A stretch of DNA of 64,000 nt, taken from NCBI RefSeq assembly GCF_041438805.1, contig NZ_CP109190.1, forward strand, positions 7,874,001 to 7,938,000, given 5' to 3'. This stretch comes from Streptomyces sp. NBC_01707. GTDB taxonomy: Bacteria; Actinomycetota; Actinomycetes; Streptomycetales; Streptomycetaceae. Within the stretch, counting starts at the first letter, position 1. Each line of letters opens with the position of its first letter. This document shows positions 28,227 through 36,484 of this stretch, one piece after another. The position numbers and the translations under genes are program-made. Below the pieces are notes generated by a model. That model was not told the DNA's origin, did no database searches, and saw nothing but the letters and a program-made list of their open reading frames with translations.

Positions 28227-28323
28227 AACACTCACTGCCGTGGTCTGGCTCTGGGTCGCCCTGCCGTTCGCCTACGGGCTGTACGAGCTGATCCGTAAGG
28301 CCACCCAACTCTTCACCGGCTGA
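28207..28323 (+). CDS. Tiny single-TM partner of the OFA transporter
   Basis: A 38-residue ORF from GTG 28207 to TGA 28323, read in another frame over the last 20 nt of the transporter gene. It is basic at the start (HTSSRRT) with one membrane helix (LTAVVWLWVALPFAYGLYEL) and an amphipathic end. Similar tiny genes follow OFA transporters in other actinobacteria and are thought to be small subunits; that role is not shown here. GGAGAGGAAG lies 6-15 nt upstream as RBS. Confidence 0.72.
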   Translation: MHTSSRRTLTAVVWLWVALPFAYGLYELIRKATQLFTG

Positions 28324-28350
28324 CCCCGGTCGGGCCCGCCGCAGAAACGT

Positions 28351-28384
28351 CGAAGCCCCGGTCGTCTCGACGACCGGGGCTTCG
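28351..28384. terminator. Strong terminator between OFA genes and tRNA cluster
   Basis: Sixteen-bp arms at 28351-28366 and 28369-28384, perfectly complementary. It lies between the plus-strand transporter genes and the 3' end of the minus-strand tRNA operon, so it can serve both directions. Confidence 0.85.
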
Positions 28385-28389
28385 GCTGG

Positions 28390-28461
28390 TGCGCGATACT
28401 GGGATTGAACCAGTGACCTCTTCCGTGTCAGGGAAGCGCTCTCCCGCTGAGCTAATCGCGC
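28390..28461 (-). tRNA. tRNA-Val (GAC), copy 1
   Basis: A 72-nt cloverleaf. The acceptor stem GCGCGAT pairs with ATCGCGC, the anticodon loop is CTGACAC (anticodon GAC), and the T-loop is TTCAATC. The CCA end is encoded in the DNA (28389-28387). It is the last gene of the Gly-Cys-Val-Val-Val operon. Confidence 0.97.
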
Positions 28462-28484
28462 AGGGTGAACCTGCGTGTACTGCG

Positions 28485-28556
28485 TGCGCGATACTGGGAT
28501 TGAACCAGTGACCTCTTCCGTGTCAGGGAAGCGCTCTCCCGCTGAGCTAATCGCGC
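28485..28556 (-). tRNA. tRNA-Val (GAC), copy 2
   Basis: Identical to copy 1 over the 72-nt body, but without an encoded CCA. Anticodon GAC. Confidence 0.97.
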
Positions 28557-28576
28557 GGGGGATCCTTGCGGACCAG

Positions 28577-28648
28577 TGGACGATACTGGGATTGAACCAG
28601 TGACCTCTTCCGTGTCAGGGAAGCGCTCTCCCGCTGAGCTAATCGTCC
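28577..28648 (-). tRNA. tRNA-Val (GAC), copy 3 with altered acceptor stem
   Basis: Same D, anticodon and T arms as copies 1 and 2, anticodon GAC. The acceptor is GGACGAT/ATCGTCC instead of GCGCGAT/ATCGCGC. Both changed base pairs are compensated on the other strand, so it should be functional. CCA is not encoded. Confidence 0.96.
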
Positions 28649-28652
28649 TTGG

Positions 28653-28723
28653 AGGTGGAGACGGGATTTGAACCCGTGTAGACGGCTTTGCAGGCCGTTG
28701 CCTCGCCTCTCGGCCACTCCACC
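28653..28723 (-). tRNA. tRNA-Cys (GCA)
   Basis: A 71-nt cloverleaf. Acceptor GGTGGAG/CTCCACC, discriminator U as expected for tRNA-Cys, anticodon GCA, T-loop TTCAAAT. CCA is encoded at 28652-28650. Confidence 0.96.
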
Positions 28724-28760
28724 AGGAGTGCAGGGGTTCGGGAAAAGATCCCCCACTTCG

Positions 28761-28833
28761 AGCGGACGACGAGATTCGAACTCGCGACCCTCACCTTGGC
28801 AAGGTGATGCTCTACCAACTGAGCCACGTCCGC
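28761..28833 (-). tRNA. tRNA-Gly (GCC)
   Basis: A 73-nt cloverleaf. Acceptor GCGGACG/CGTCCGC, anticodon GCC between CACCTT and AAGGTG, T-loop TTCGAAT. It is the first gene of the five-tRNA operon. CCA is not encoded. Confidence 0.96.
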
Positions 28834-28875
28834 TTGTCGTTTCCGGTTCACTTGCGTGTCCCGGCGACGTGTTGA

Positions 28876-28903
28876 ACTCTAGCGGATTCCCGGGCCAGTA
28901 CAA
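28876..28903 (-). promoter_or_regulatory. Promoter of the tRNA operon
   Basis: On the minus strand, -35 TTGTAC (28903-28898) and -10 TAGAGT (28881-28876) are 16 bp apart, placing the transcript start about 35 nt before tRNA-Gly. This is a vegetative (HrdB-type) promoter. Confidence 0.65.
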
Positions 28904-28978
28904 AAACGCGTTTGTGCAGCGTGCTGCGGTGCGTTCGCCCCGGCGCAGGTCACCGCGGGCCGTCCTAGACTCAGCAAC

Positions 28979-30031
28979 GTGCACGACCTCGCCCCAATGG
29001 CCCGCTTCGACGGCCTCATCGCGTCCGATCTGCAGGACGTGACCACGGATCCTGCCGCCCTCGACTCGTCCGGCTTCTGGGCCGTATGTGCCGATTTCGA
29101 GGGCGGTCTCGTCTGTGCCCGCTTCGGCACCGTACGAACCGCGCCGGTGCCCGCGCCGGTGCCCGGCGCCTGGCGCGGCCCCGGAGCCGACGACTGGATC
29201 TCGTCCCTGGACCGGGCCGCGTACACCGCCGGCGTGCGTCGCATCCGCGAGTACATAGCGGCGGGCGAGGTCTACCAGGCCAACCTCTGCCGGGTGATGA
29301 CCGCGGTGCTGCCGGACCCGGCTGCCGCGGACGTCGACGCCCTCACCGCGCTGCTGGCACTCGGCAACCCCGCCCCCTATGCAGGAACGATCCGGCTGCC
29401 CGCGCACGGCGTGGAGGTCGCCACCGCGTCCCCCGAACTCTTCCTGAAGAGGGACGGCCGGACCGTCGAGTCCGGACCGATCAAGGGCACCGGCCGCACC
29501 GAAGCCGATCTGCTGGAGAAGGACCACGCCGAGAACGTGATGATCGTCGACCTGGTCCGCAACGACCTGGGCCGGGTCTGCGCCACCGGATCGGTCACCG
29601 TCCCCGACCTCTGCGTGGTGGAGAAGCACCCGGGGCTCGTCCATCTCGTCTCCACTGTGCGCGGCCGCCTCGCCGACGGCGTCGGCTGGCCCGAGCTGCT
29701 CGCCGCCGCGTTCCCGCCCGGCTCCGTCACCGGGGCACCCAAGTCCAGCGCCCTCCGGATCATCGACTCACTGGAGACCGCGCCCCGCGGGCCCTACTGC
29801 GGGGGCATCGGCTGGGTCGACGCCGACCGCTCCACGGCCAGCCTCGCCGTCGGTATCCGGACCTTCTGGGTCGACCGGACCGAAGCCGCCCCGGTCCTCC
29901 GGTTCGGCACCGGCGCCGGCATCACCTGGGGCTCCGACCCCGAGCGCGAATGGGACGAGACCGAGCTGAAGGCGGCCCGGCTGCTCGCTGTAGCGTCGGG
30001 CGCTCACCGAGCGACTGGAAGGACCGCGTGA
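28979..30031 (+). CDS. pabB: Aminodeoxychorismate synthase component I-like protein
   Basis: A 350-residue chorismate-binding enzyme consisting mainly of the catalytic domain. Key blocks are YQANLCRVM, SPELFLKRDGRTVESGPIKGT, DHAENVMIVDLVRNDLGRVC, PPGSVTGAPKSSALRIID and GIGWVD. With a glutamine amidotransferase it would convert chorismate to 4-amino-4-deoxychorismate. It is shorter than full PabB/TrpE (~450-500 residues) because the N-terminal domain is reduced. A TAGACT -10 (28966-28971) sits 7 nt before GTG 28979, giving a likely leaderless mRNA. The adjoining pabC supports the folate/PABA role over anthranilate synthesis. Confidence 0.88.
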   Translation: MHDLAPMARFDGLIASDLQDVTTDPAALDSSGFWAVCADFEGGLVCARFGTVRTAPVPAPVPGAWRGPGADDWISSLDRAAYTAGVRRIREYIAAGEVYQANLCRVMTAVLPDPAAADVDALTALLALGNPAPYAGTIRLPAHGVEVATASPELFLKRDGRTVESGPIKGTGRTEADLLEKDHAENVMIVDLVRNDLGRVCATGSVTVPDLCVVEKHPGLVHLVSTVRGRLADGVGWPELLAAAFPPGSVTGAPKSSALRIIDSLETAPRGPYCGGIGWVDADRSTASLAVGIRTFWVDRTEAAPVLRFGTGAGITWGSDPEREWDETELKAARLLAVASGAHRATGRTA

Positions 30032-30852
30032 TGAGGATCTGGGTCAACGGCGCACTGCGCGACGAGGCCGACGCCAGGGTGTCCGTGTTCGACCACGGAC
30101 TGACCGTGGGCGACGGCATCTTCGAGACCGTCAAGACCACCGCCGGCCGGCCCTTCGCCCTCACCCGGCACCTCGACCGGCTGACCCGCTCGGCCCGCGG
30201 TCTCGGCCTGCCGGACCCCGACCTCGACGAGGTGCGCCGGGCCTGCGCCGCGGTCATCGACGCCAACCCCATGGAGCTCGGACGGCTGCGCATCACCTAC
30301 ACCGGCGGGCTCTCCCCGCTCGGCTCCGACCGTGGCGACGACGGGGCGGGCCTGGTCGTCGCCCTCGGGGAATCCACCCGGCGCCACGACACCACCGCCG
30401 TGATCACCGTCCCCTGGACGCGCAACGAGCGCGGCGCGCTCGCCGGTCTCAAGACCACCTCGTACGCGGAGAATGTCGTCGCCCTCGCCCGCGCCCATGA
30501 ACGGGGCGCCTCGGAGGCGCTCTTCGCCAACACCGTCGGGCAGCTCTGCGAAGGCACCGGAACCAACGTCTTCGTCGTCCTCGACGGACGGCTGCACACC
30601 CCGCCGCTCGCCTCCGGCTGCCTCGCCGGGATCACCCGCGCACTGGTCGTCGAGTGGGCAGGGGCGCACGAGACCGAACTGCCCATGGATGTGCTGGAGC
30701 ATGCCGAGGAGGTGTTCGTGACCTCGAGCCTGCGGGACGTCCAGGCCGTCCACCGGATCGACGGCCGCGAGCTGCCCGGCACACCAGGACCGGTGACGGC
30801 GAAGGCCATGCGCGTCTTCGACGAGCGTGCCGGGAACGACCTCGATCCGTGA
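30031..30852 (+). CDS. pabC: Aminodeoxychorismate lyase
   Basis: A 273-residue class IV PLP enzyme. Family features are VFDHGLTVGDGIFETVK near the start, the PLP lysine in GLKTTSYAENV and the phosphate-binding segment EGTGTNVF. It would release pyruvate from aminodeoxychorismate to give 4-aminobenzoate. The ATG overlaps the pabB stop by one base (TGATG), so both are translated together. A branched-chain or D-amino-acid aminotransferase activity is the usual alternative for this fold, but context favours PabC. Confidence 0.88.
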   Translation: MRIWVNGALRDEADARVSVFDHGLTVGDGIFETVKTTAGRPFALTRHLDRLTRSARGLGLPDPDLDEVRRACAAVIDANPMELGRLRITYTGGLSPLGSDRGDDGAGLVVALGESTRRHDTTAVITVPWTRNERGALAGLKTTSYAENVVALARAHERGASEALFANTVGQLCEGTGTNVFVVLDGRLHTPPLASGCLAGITRALVVEWAGAHETELPMDVLEHAEEVFVTSSLRDVQAVHRIDGRELPGTPGPVTAKAMRVFDERAGNDLDP

Positions 30853-30925
30853 GCCCGATCCGTCCCGCGGCCGGATCCGCGAAAATCGGGTGACGGGCCG
30901 CGGCTCAGCGGATAGAACACCGGTG

Positions 30926-31765
30926 ATGACCACGACCCTCCGGCCGACCGGGCCGATCCAGCAAGGCGCCGACGGCGCGAGGACCCGCGCGTACGACGTG
31001 TGCGACAACGGACGGCCGGTCGGGGCCGTCGAGATCGGCACCGACCCGGGGTTCGGAGCGACGGCGGGGGTGCTCCGCTCCCTGCGGATCGACGAACCGA
31101 ACCGCAGGCGCGGCCGCGGCACCATCGCCGCACTCGCCGCCGAGGAGGTGCTGCGCGGCTGGGGGTGCTCCCGGCTGGCGCTCTCGGTGGAGCCGGACAA
31201 CACAGCCGGACAGCGGCTCGCCGCTGCGCTCGGCTACACCGAGCGCAGCAAGAACATGATCAAGGATCTGCCGCAGACCCCTCCCGCCCTGCCGGACGGC
31301 GTCACCGGGCAACCGATGACGCCGGAGGAGTTCGCGCAGTGGGAGAGCACCGCCATCACCGGCTACGCGGAGACCTGGATCGCCCGCGGCGTCCCGGAGG
31401 CCGAGGCCATGCGGAAGGCCGAGATCTCCCACCGGACGTATCTGCCGCACGGACTCGCCACGGAGGGCACGCACCTGCACACCCTGGTCCATGAGGACGA
31501 CGGGACCGTGGGACACGTCTGGGTCGCGCGGTTCGAGATGCACCCGGGGACGGTCGTCGCGTACGTCTTCGACGTCGAGGTGCGGGAGAATTCCCGCGGC
31601 CGGGGGTTCGGCCGGGCGCTGATGCTCGAGGCGGAACGCATCGCGCTGGACGCCGGGCACGAGCGGATCGGTCTGCACGTCCTCTCGTCCAACACGCCGG
31701 CGGTCCGGCTGTACGAGTCGCTCGGTTACGAAGCGACCCGGTACAACCTCGTCAAGGCCCTGTAG
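30926..31765 (+). CDS. Tandem GNAT acetyltransferase
   Basis: A 279-residue protein with two GNAT-like domains. In the first (about residues 20-115) the CoA-binding loop reads RRRGRGTIAALAAEE and is followed by LSVEPDNTAGQRLAAALGY. In the second (about 130-279) it is NSRGRGFGRALMLEAE, followed by LHVLSSNTPAVRLYESLGY. Both loops look intact. The start at ATG 30926 is 73 nt after pabC; GTG 30923 is an adjacent alternative. Substrate unknown. Confidence 0.83.
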   Translation: MTTTLRPTGPIQQGADGARTRAYDVCDNGRPVGAVEIGTDPGFGATAGVLRSLRIDEPNRRRGRGTIAALAAEEVLRGWGCSRLALSVEPDNTAGQRLAAALGYTERSKNMIKDLPQTPPALPDGVTGQPMTPEEFAQWESTAITGYAETWIARGVPEAEAMRKAEISHRTYLPHGLATEGTHLHTLVHEDDGTVGHVWVARFEMHPGTVVAYVFDVEVRENSRGRGFGRALMLEAERIALDAGHERIGLHVLSSNTPAVRLYESLGYEATRYNLVKAL

Positions 31766-31801
31766 CCGTCGGGGTCCGGGCCGACTGCGGAGAGGGTGTT
31801 G

Positions 31802-32317
31802 TCAGGCCTGCTCGGCGAGCAGCCGGTCGGCGATCTCCTCGATCCGCTCGCGCAGCCCGTCCTGATTCCTGCTGCCGTCCAGGGTCTCGCCGCCGATGAC
31901 ATACGTGGGGGTGCCGGTCACGCCGATGGCCTTGCCCTCGGCCTGGTCGGCGTCGACCATCAGCATGTGCCGTCCGTCGATCAGGGCGGTGTCGAACTCC
32001 TCGGCGTCCAGGCCGAGTTCACGCGCCACCTCGATCAGCAGCGGCTCGCCCGTGCGGCCGAGCTCGTCGGTCCTGGCGAGCACGGCCTCGATGTACGGCC
32101 AGCCCTTGCCCTGCTCCGCGGCCTCCTCGGCGGCCTGCGCCGCGGCGTAGGCGTGTTTGTGCTTCTCCAGCGGGAAGTGCCGCAGGCGCACGTCGAGCCG
32201 GTCCCCGTACCGCGCGCGAAGGGCGTGCACATCGCTGAGGGCGCTGTGGCAGTCGGGGCACTGGAGCTCGCACCAGACATCGAGGACGACCGGGGCTGCG
32301 GGGGTGGAATCGCTCAT
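31802..32317 (-). CDS. DsbA-like thioredoxin-fold protein
   Basis: A 171-residue cytoplasmic thioredoxin-fold protein (no signal peptide). The redox motif is CPDC (Cys20-Cys23) in WCELQCPDCHSAL. The inserted helical domain and cis-Pro loop (GVTGTPTYVIGGETLDG) place it in the DsbA/FrnE group. It may act as a disulfide oxidoreductase. Start ATG 32317 has GGGAG 9 nt upstream. Confidence 0.83.
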   Translation of the reverse strand: MSDSTPAAPVVLDVWCELQCPDCHSALSDVHALRARYGDRLDVRLRHFPLEKHKHAYAAAQAAEEAAEQGKGWPYIEAVLARTDELGRTGEPLLIEVARELGLDAEEFDTALIDGRHMLMVDADQAEGKAIGVTGTPTYVIGGETLDGSRNQDGLRERIEEIADRLLAEQA

Positions 32318-32538
32318 GGGGCCAGTCTCCCAGGGCCCGCGTGCGCATCCCAATCGGCATCCGCGCCGGCCCGGTGGGCATCCGACCCGGCCCGGTTCGG
32401 TGTGCGGCCGGACTCCGGTCGGCACCTGGGGAGGATCCCGGCCCTGAAATGTCCCTGATGCGGCCCTGGATCATGGCCACCCGCCGTGTGGGCGGTGCAG
32501 GATGGAAGGGACGTTTCCCCGCGCGCCTGGAGGCCCCG

Positions 32539-32994
32539 ATGCTTGCCGAGACCATTTGCTCCGCGGTGTCCGCGGCAGGCTTGGGCATCGCCGCCGTGAC
32601 CGCGTACCGGAAGCGGTTCCTGGCCGCGACCCGGATCGCCGCCTACTCCCTGGTCCCGATCGGTCTGGTGCTGACCGGGGTGGTCCAGTGGGTCTCCGAC
32701 ATCGCCTTCAGGCCCAGCGTCTGGCTCGGCTTCGGACTGCTCGGGCTGGCCTGGCTGCTCTTCATGACCACACGCGCGATCGAACGTCGCGGTGTCGGCA
32801 CCCGCAAGGAACGCAAGGCCGCCGCAAAGACGGCGCAGCGTGACGCCGTCGCGCCCGCCGCGTCGGCGCCCTCCCTCGGGGGTGGCGTACCGGCGGCCCA
32901 GCCGGAGGCGAAGGCGAAGCCGAAGCAGCAGGCCAAGCCCGCGGGTGAGGACTTCAGCGACATCGAGGCCATCCTGAAGAAGCACGGCATCTGA
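32539..32994 (+). CDS. Conserved membrane protein of unknown function
   Basis: A 151-residue protein. Three hydrophobic segments lie in the first half (ICSAVSAAGLGIAAVTAY, YSLVPIGLVLTGVVQWVSDI, PSVWLGFGLLGLAWLLFM). A Lys/Ala/Pro-rich cytoplasmic tail ends in DFSDIEAILKKHGI. TGGAGG is 5 nt before ATG 32539. Not assigned to a function. Confidence 0.72.
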   Translation: MLAETICSAVSAAGLGIAAVTAYRKRFLAATRIAAYSLVPIGLVLTGVVQWVSDIAFRPSVWLGFGLLGLAWLLFMTTRAIERRGVGTRKERKAAAKTAQRDAVAPAASAPSLGGGVPAAQPEAKAKPKQQAKPAGEDFSDIEAILKKHGI

Positions 32995-33040
32995 GATCCC
33001 GAAGGCAGGGGATCGGTGGCAGGGTAGCGTTGCATCGATG

Positions 33041-33136
33041 GTGAATCGATTCATAAGTGATCCTTGACGCCCGCCCGTGATCCTTGACGCTCTACGGGGA
33101 TGGGGCTAGCGTCCCGGTCGGATTGAAACAATTCAG
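33041..33136 (+). promoter_or_regulatory. lacI-type gene promoter with two operator-like sites
   Basis: Promoter TTGACG (33084-33089), 17-bp spacer, TAGCGT (33107-33112). A 12-bp palindrome TGAATCGATTCA (33042-33053) lies upstream, and TTGAAACAATTCAG (33123-33136) lies just after the expected transcript start. Both fit TGAA-N4-TTCA, the CG-centred form of LacI-family operators. The 14-mer GTGATCCTTGACGC containing the -35 occurs twice, at 33057 and 33077. The layout suggests autoregulation. Confidence 0.65.
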
Positions 33137-33150
33137 GTAGGGCAGGGCAA

Positions 33151-34170
33151 GTGGCGCGTGTGGCAGGGATCAAGGATGTGGCCCGGCAGGCCGGAGTCTC
33201 CGTGGGCACCGTGTCCAATGTGATCAATCGGCCCGAAGCCGTGCTGCCGGAGACCCGGGCCAGGGTGCTGGCCGCGATCGATGACCTCGGGTACGTACGC
33301 AGCGAGTCCGCGCGCCAGCTCAGGGCCGGCCGCAGCCGGATCATGGCACTGCTGGTCCTCGACATGGGCAATCCGTTCTTCGTCGACGTGGCCCGGGGCG
33401 CCGAGCGCGCCGCGCGGCAGGCCGGTCTCGGGGTGATGGTCTGCAACAGCGGCCAGAGCCCGGCGGAGGAAGCCGAGTATCTGGGGCTCTTCGCCGAGCA
33501 GCGGGTGTGCGGTGTGCTGGTCACGCCGGCCGATGCGACCGGCCGCAATCTGGAGGCGTTCAGGCGCCACCGCATCCCCTTCGTTCTGGTGGACCGGGTC
33601 GCTTCCTCCACCGGGACCTGCGCGGTCTCCGTCGACGACGTGCGGGGCGGTGCCCTCGCCGTCGGCCACCTCGTCTCGGCCGGGCACCGCTCCGTCGCGT
33701 ACGTCAGCGGACCCGGTGACCTTCACCAGATCAGGGACCGCCGCGAGGGTGCCCTGTCGGCCCTGGCCGGGGCCGGGCTGGGGCCCGAGGCGCTCGTCGA
33801 GATCCCCTCCGAGCGCCTGGACGTGGCGGCGGGCCGCGACGCCGGGGCCCGGTTGCTCGGGCTCGTACCCCGGCCGACCGCCGTCTTCTGCGCGAACGAT
33901 CTGCTGGCCCTCGGCGTGCTGCAGTCGCTGTACGCGGCCGGCGTGCGCGTGCCGCAGGACATCGCCATCGTCGGCTACGACGACATCGAATTCGCCGCCG
34001 CCGCTGCCGTACCGCTCACCTCGGTCCGCCAGCCCGCCGTCAAGATGGGCCGGCTGGCCGCGGAGCTCCTGCTGGAGGAGGCGGACGAGGAGGACGGCAC
34101 GCACGAACACCGCAGCGTGGTCCTCCAGCCGGAGCTGGTCGTGCGCGCCTCCAGCGCGGCGGCACCCTGA
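33151..34170 (+). CDS. LacI-family transcriptional regulator
   Basis: A 339-residue regulator. The HTH is [20 protein letters not shown] (about residues 7-26), with the hinge helix [14 protein letters not shown] periplasmic-binding-like sugar domain follows ([55 protein letters not shown]). GTG 33151 is the start. Operator-like sites are at its own promoter and at the transporter cluster at 37.9 kb, so it likely represses rhamnogalacturonan-type sugar use until an oligosaccharide or rhamnose-derived inducer binds. The acetyl esterase gene follows at once. Confidence 0.92.
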   Translation: MARVAGIKDVARQAGVSVGTVSNVINRPEAVLPETRARVLAAIDDLGYVRSESARQLRAGRSRIMALLVLDMGNPFFVDVARGAERAARQAGLGVMVCNSGQSPAEEAEYLGLFAEQRVCGVLVTPADATGRNLEAFRRHRIPFVLVDRVASSTGTCAVSVDDVRGGALAVGHLVSAGHRSVAYVSGPGDLHQIRDRREGALSALAGAGLGPEALVEIPSERLDVAAGRDAGARLLGLVPRPTAVFCANDLLALGVLQSLYAAGVRVPQDIAIVGYDDIEFAAAAAVPLTSVRQPAVKMGRLAAELLLEEADEEDGTHEHRSVVLQPELVVRASSAAAP

Positions 34171-34259
34171 CCGGGCCGGCGCCCGGTTCCCCGGGACCCG
34201 CTTCCTTCCGTGTTCCTGTCCGTCCGTACCTTCCCCTCACTGTCCGAAACGGAGACGCC

Positions 34260-35231
34260 GTGCCCCTGTTCGACCTTCCTCTGGATCAACTCCGCCACTA
34301 CCGCCCGGAGTCCGGTGAACCCGACGACTTCGACGCCTTCTGGAAGCGCACCCTCGACGAGTCGTCGGCGTTCCCGCTCGACCCCGAATTCGAGCCGTAC
34401 GACGGCGCGTTGAGCACGGTCGACGTGCACGACGTGACCTTCTCCGGATGGGGCGGTCACCGGATACGTGCCTGGCTGAACGTTCCCGCGGGCGCCGAGG
34501 GTCCCCTCCCGTGCGTCGTCCACTACCTCGGCTACGGCGGCGGTCGCGGACTGCCGCACGACCACCTGGTCTGGCCCGCGGCCGGCTGGGCCACCCTGCT
34601 CGTCGACACCCGCGGTCAGGGCGCCGTCAACAGCCATTCGGCGGGCTCCACACCCGACCCGCACGGCGGCGCCAACCCGCAGTCGCCCGGCTTCATGACC
34701 CGCGGCATCCTCGACCCCGACGCGTACTACTACCGGCGTGTGTTCACCGACGCGATACGCGCCGTCGAGGTGGCCCGTACCCATCCGTCCGTCGACCCGG
34801 ACCGGATCGTCGTCCACGGCGCCAGCCAGGGCGGCGGCATCGCCCAGGCGGTGGCGGGGCTCAGCCCGTACGTGAAGGCCGCGCTGATCGACGTGCCGTT
34901 CCTGTCCCACTTCCGGCGGGCCGTCGAGATCACCGACAAGGACCCGTACCAGGAGATCGTGCACTTCCTCGCCACCCAACACGGCCGCGCCGAGCAGGTG
35001 TTCCGTACGCTTTCCTACTTCGACGGCATCAGCTTCGCCGCCCGGGCCACCGTCCCGGCGCTCTACTCGGTGGCGCTGATGGACACCATCTGTCCGCCGT
35101 CGACGGTCTTCGCCGCCTACAACCACTGGGCGGGCCCGAAGGAGATCGAGATCTACCCCTGGAACAACCACGAGGGCGGCTCATCGGCCCACCGGGCCGT
35201 CCAGCTGCGCATGTTGCGCGATCTCGGCTGA
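34260..35231 (+). CDS. Acetyl xylan esterase / cephalosporin-C deacetylase (CE7 family)
   Basis: A 323-residue alpha/beta hydrolase. CE7 features are the N-terminal [15 protein letters not shown], the RGQG tetrad in [12 protein letters not shown], the nucleophile Ser in GASQGGG, catalytic Asp in ALMDTICPP and His in NNHEGG near the end. There is no signal peptide, so it deacetylates imported short oligosaccharides. GTG 34260 has GGAGACGCC directly upstream. It follows the LacI gene by 89 nt and probably belongs to its regulon; acetyl groups decorate rhamnogalacturonan as well as xylan. Confidence 0.88.
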   Translation: MPLFDLPLDQLRHYRPESGEPDDFDAFWKRTLDESSAFPLDPEFEPYDGALSTVDVHDVTFSGWGGHRIRAWLNVPAGAEGPLPCVVHYLGYGGGRGLPHDHLVWPAAGWATLLVDTRGQGAVNSHSAGSTPDPHGGANPQSPGFMTRGILDPDAYYYRRVFTDAIRAVEVARTHPSVDPDRIVVHGASQGGGIAQAVAGLSPYVKAALIDVPFLSHFRRAVEITDKDPYQEIVHFLATQHGRAEQVFRTLSYFDGISFAARATVPALYSVALMDTICPPSTVFAAYNHWAGPKEIEIYPWNNHEGGSSAHRAVQLRMLRDLG

Positions 35232-35398
35232 GCGGTACGGGGGCGGGGGAGCGCGCGGGGGCCGGCCACGGTTCCGAATATGTGACGCCGAATCGGACGC
35301 CGGAGCGAATCCTCTTGGTCACGGTGAGAGTGAACTCCCGTCACAAAAAGGCGTGTTGATCGCCAACGGGGTCCGGCCTGCGTCATGATCGTCCCGAG

Positions 35399-35554
35399 AT
35401 GGTGGACACCTCCCGGGGCGATGCCCCCGCACCCCCCGACGAAGAGCCGCGTGGCTGCCTCTTCGCGCTGTCCCAGCCCCCTCTGATGATCTTCCTCGCG
35501 GTGGTCGGCAGCCTGCTGCTGATGGCCGCGTTGCACGATCTCTTCCTGTTGTGA
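35399..35554 (+). CDS. Small single-TM protein
   Basis: A 51-residue ORF from ATG 35399 to TGA 35554. An acidic, Pro-rich start (DTSRGDAPAPPDEEPRG) is followed by a membrane helix (PLMIFLAVVGSLLLMAALHDLFLL). Codon use is typical of the organism. It converges with the CGNR gene with a 4-bp gap. Function unknown; the RBS (CCCGAG) is weak. Confidence 0.6.
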   Translation: MVDTSRGDAPAPPDEEPRGCLFALSQPPLMIFLAVVGSLLLMAALHDLFLL

Positions 35555-35558
35555 GCGG

Positions 35559-36131
35559 TCAGCCGGCCGCTTCCCTGCGGCGCGCCCGGTACGCGGCGAC
35601 ATGCAGCCGATTACCGCAGGTGCGGCTGGAGCAGTACCGGCGGGAGCGGTTGCGGGACAGGTCCACGAACGCGTCCCGGCAGTCCGGCGCCTCGCATCGC
35701 CGCAGCCGCTCCAGCTCGCCTGCCACGACGATGAAGGCCAGCGCCATGCCGCAGTCGGCCGCGAGGTGGTCGGCGATCGACGCGTCCGGTGCGAAGTAGT
35801 GCACATGCCAGTCGTAGTCGTCGTGGTTGCTGAGCTGCGGTGTGGTGCCCGCGGCGGCCACGAGGCTGTTGACGAGACCGGCGGCGATCCGGGTGTCCTG
35901 CGTCGCGAAGATCTCCGCGAACCGGGTCCGTACGTCCTGTACGGCCCGCAGGTCCTTCTCGCCGAGCTCGCCCACGCCGCTGATGCGGTGTCGCCGGGCG
36001 AATTCGTAAAGCGCTTCGACGCCGGCGAGGCCGTCGTTCCGCTCGTCCTCGGGCCGGTCGGTCTCCGGTGCGGTGTTCACCAGATCGACCACCGTGTCGA
36101 GGGCGATCCGGGTGTCGTGGGGGATCAGCAC
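35559..36131 (-). CDS. CGNR zinc-finger / stress-regulator-like protein
   Basis: A 190-residue protein of the CGNR family. The C-terminus has CEAPDC, then RYCSSRTCGNRLHVAAYRARR, giving a CGNR zinc finger that probably binds DNA. The N-terminal ABATE-like domain (ALDTVVDLVNTAPETDRP) may sense a ligand. GTG 36131 is chosen because AGGGAG lies 9 nt upstream and the longer upstream frame is Arg/Pro-rich. Targets unknown. Confidence 0.85.
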   Translation of the reverse strand: MLIPHDTRIALDTVVDLVNTAPETDRPEDERNDGLAGVEALYEFARRHRISGVGELGEKDLRAVQDVRTRFAEIFATQDTRIAAGLVNSLVAAAGTTPQLSNHDDYDWHVHYFAPDASIADHLAADCGMALAFIVVAGELERLRRCEAPDCRDAFVDLSRNRSRRYCSSRTCGNRLHVAAYRARRREAAG

Positions 36132-36484
36132 GCTTTCGCTCCCTGGCCTCCGGCGAGCGGGCGCCCGCCGATGCCGGCTGACTCTACTGGCTCGGCGAGG
36201 ACGCACAGGGCCCCTGGAGGGCCCGTGGAGCCGGCGCGGAGCGCTTGTCGGCCCTGGCGGGCACCAAGGGGCTGAGGGAGGCGTACGGGGGCACTGGGGG
36301 CGCGCTGGGCATGTCAGGCGCGGATCGGTCGGCCGGACGTGCTCCGGCGTGCACCGGCGCACATCGCACCGACGCCGTCACCACGGTGGTTTCCGTGGTC
36401 ACGGCGCCGGTGTCTGCCCTATGTGGTTGTCTGCGCGGTACCGTCGCCCCGAGTCGGACGGCGCCGTGCAGCTCTCGATCTGGC
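36132..36484. other. Gap between the CGNR gene and ssgB
   Basis: A 353-bp region upstream of the minus-strand CGNR gene and downstream of ssgB. A TAGAGT hexamer on the minus strand (36186-36181) could be the CGNR -10. Other than short GGGCCC inverted repeats near 36210-36225, no gene or clear terminator is seen. Confidence 0.4.

Noticed and set aside
28390..28833. tRNA cluster as an integration site with an adjacent element
   Set aside because: No integrase, att-like duplicated tRNA 3' end or foreign-looking genes lie next to it. The flanking genes are ordinary (OFA transporter, pabB).
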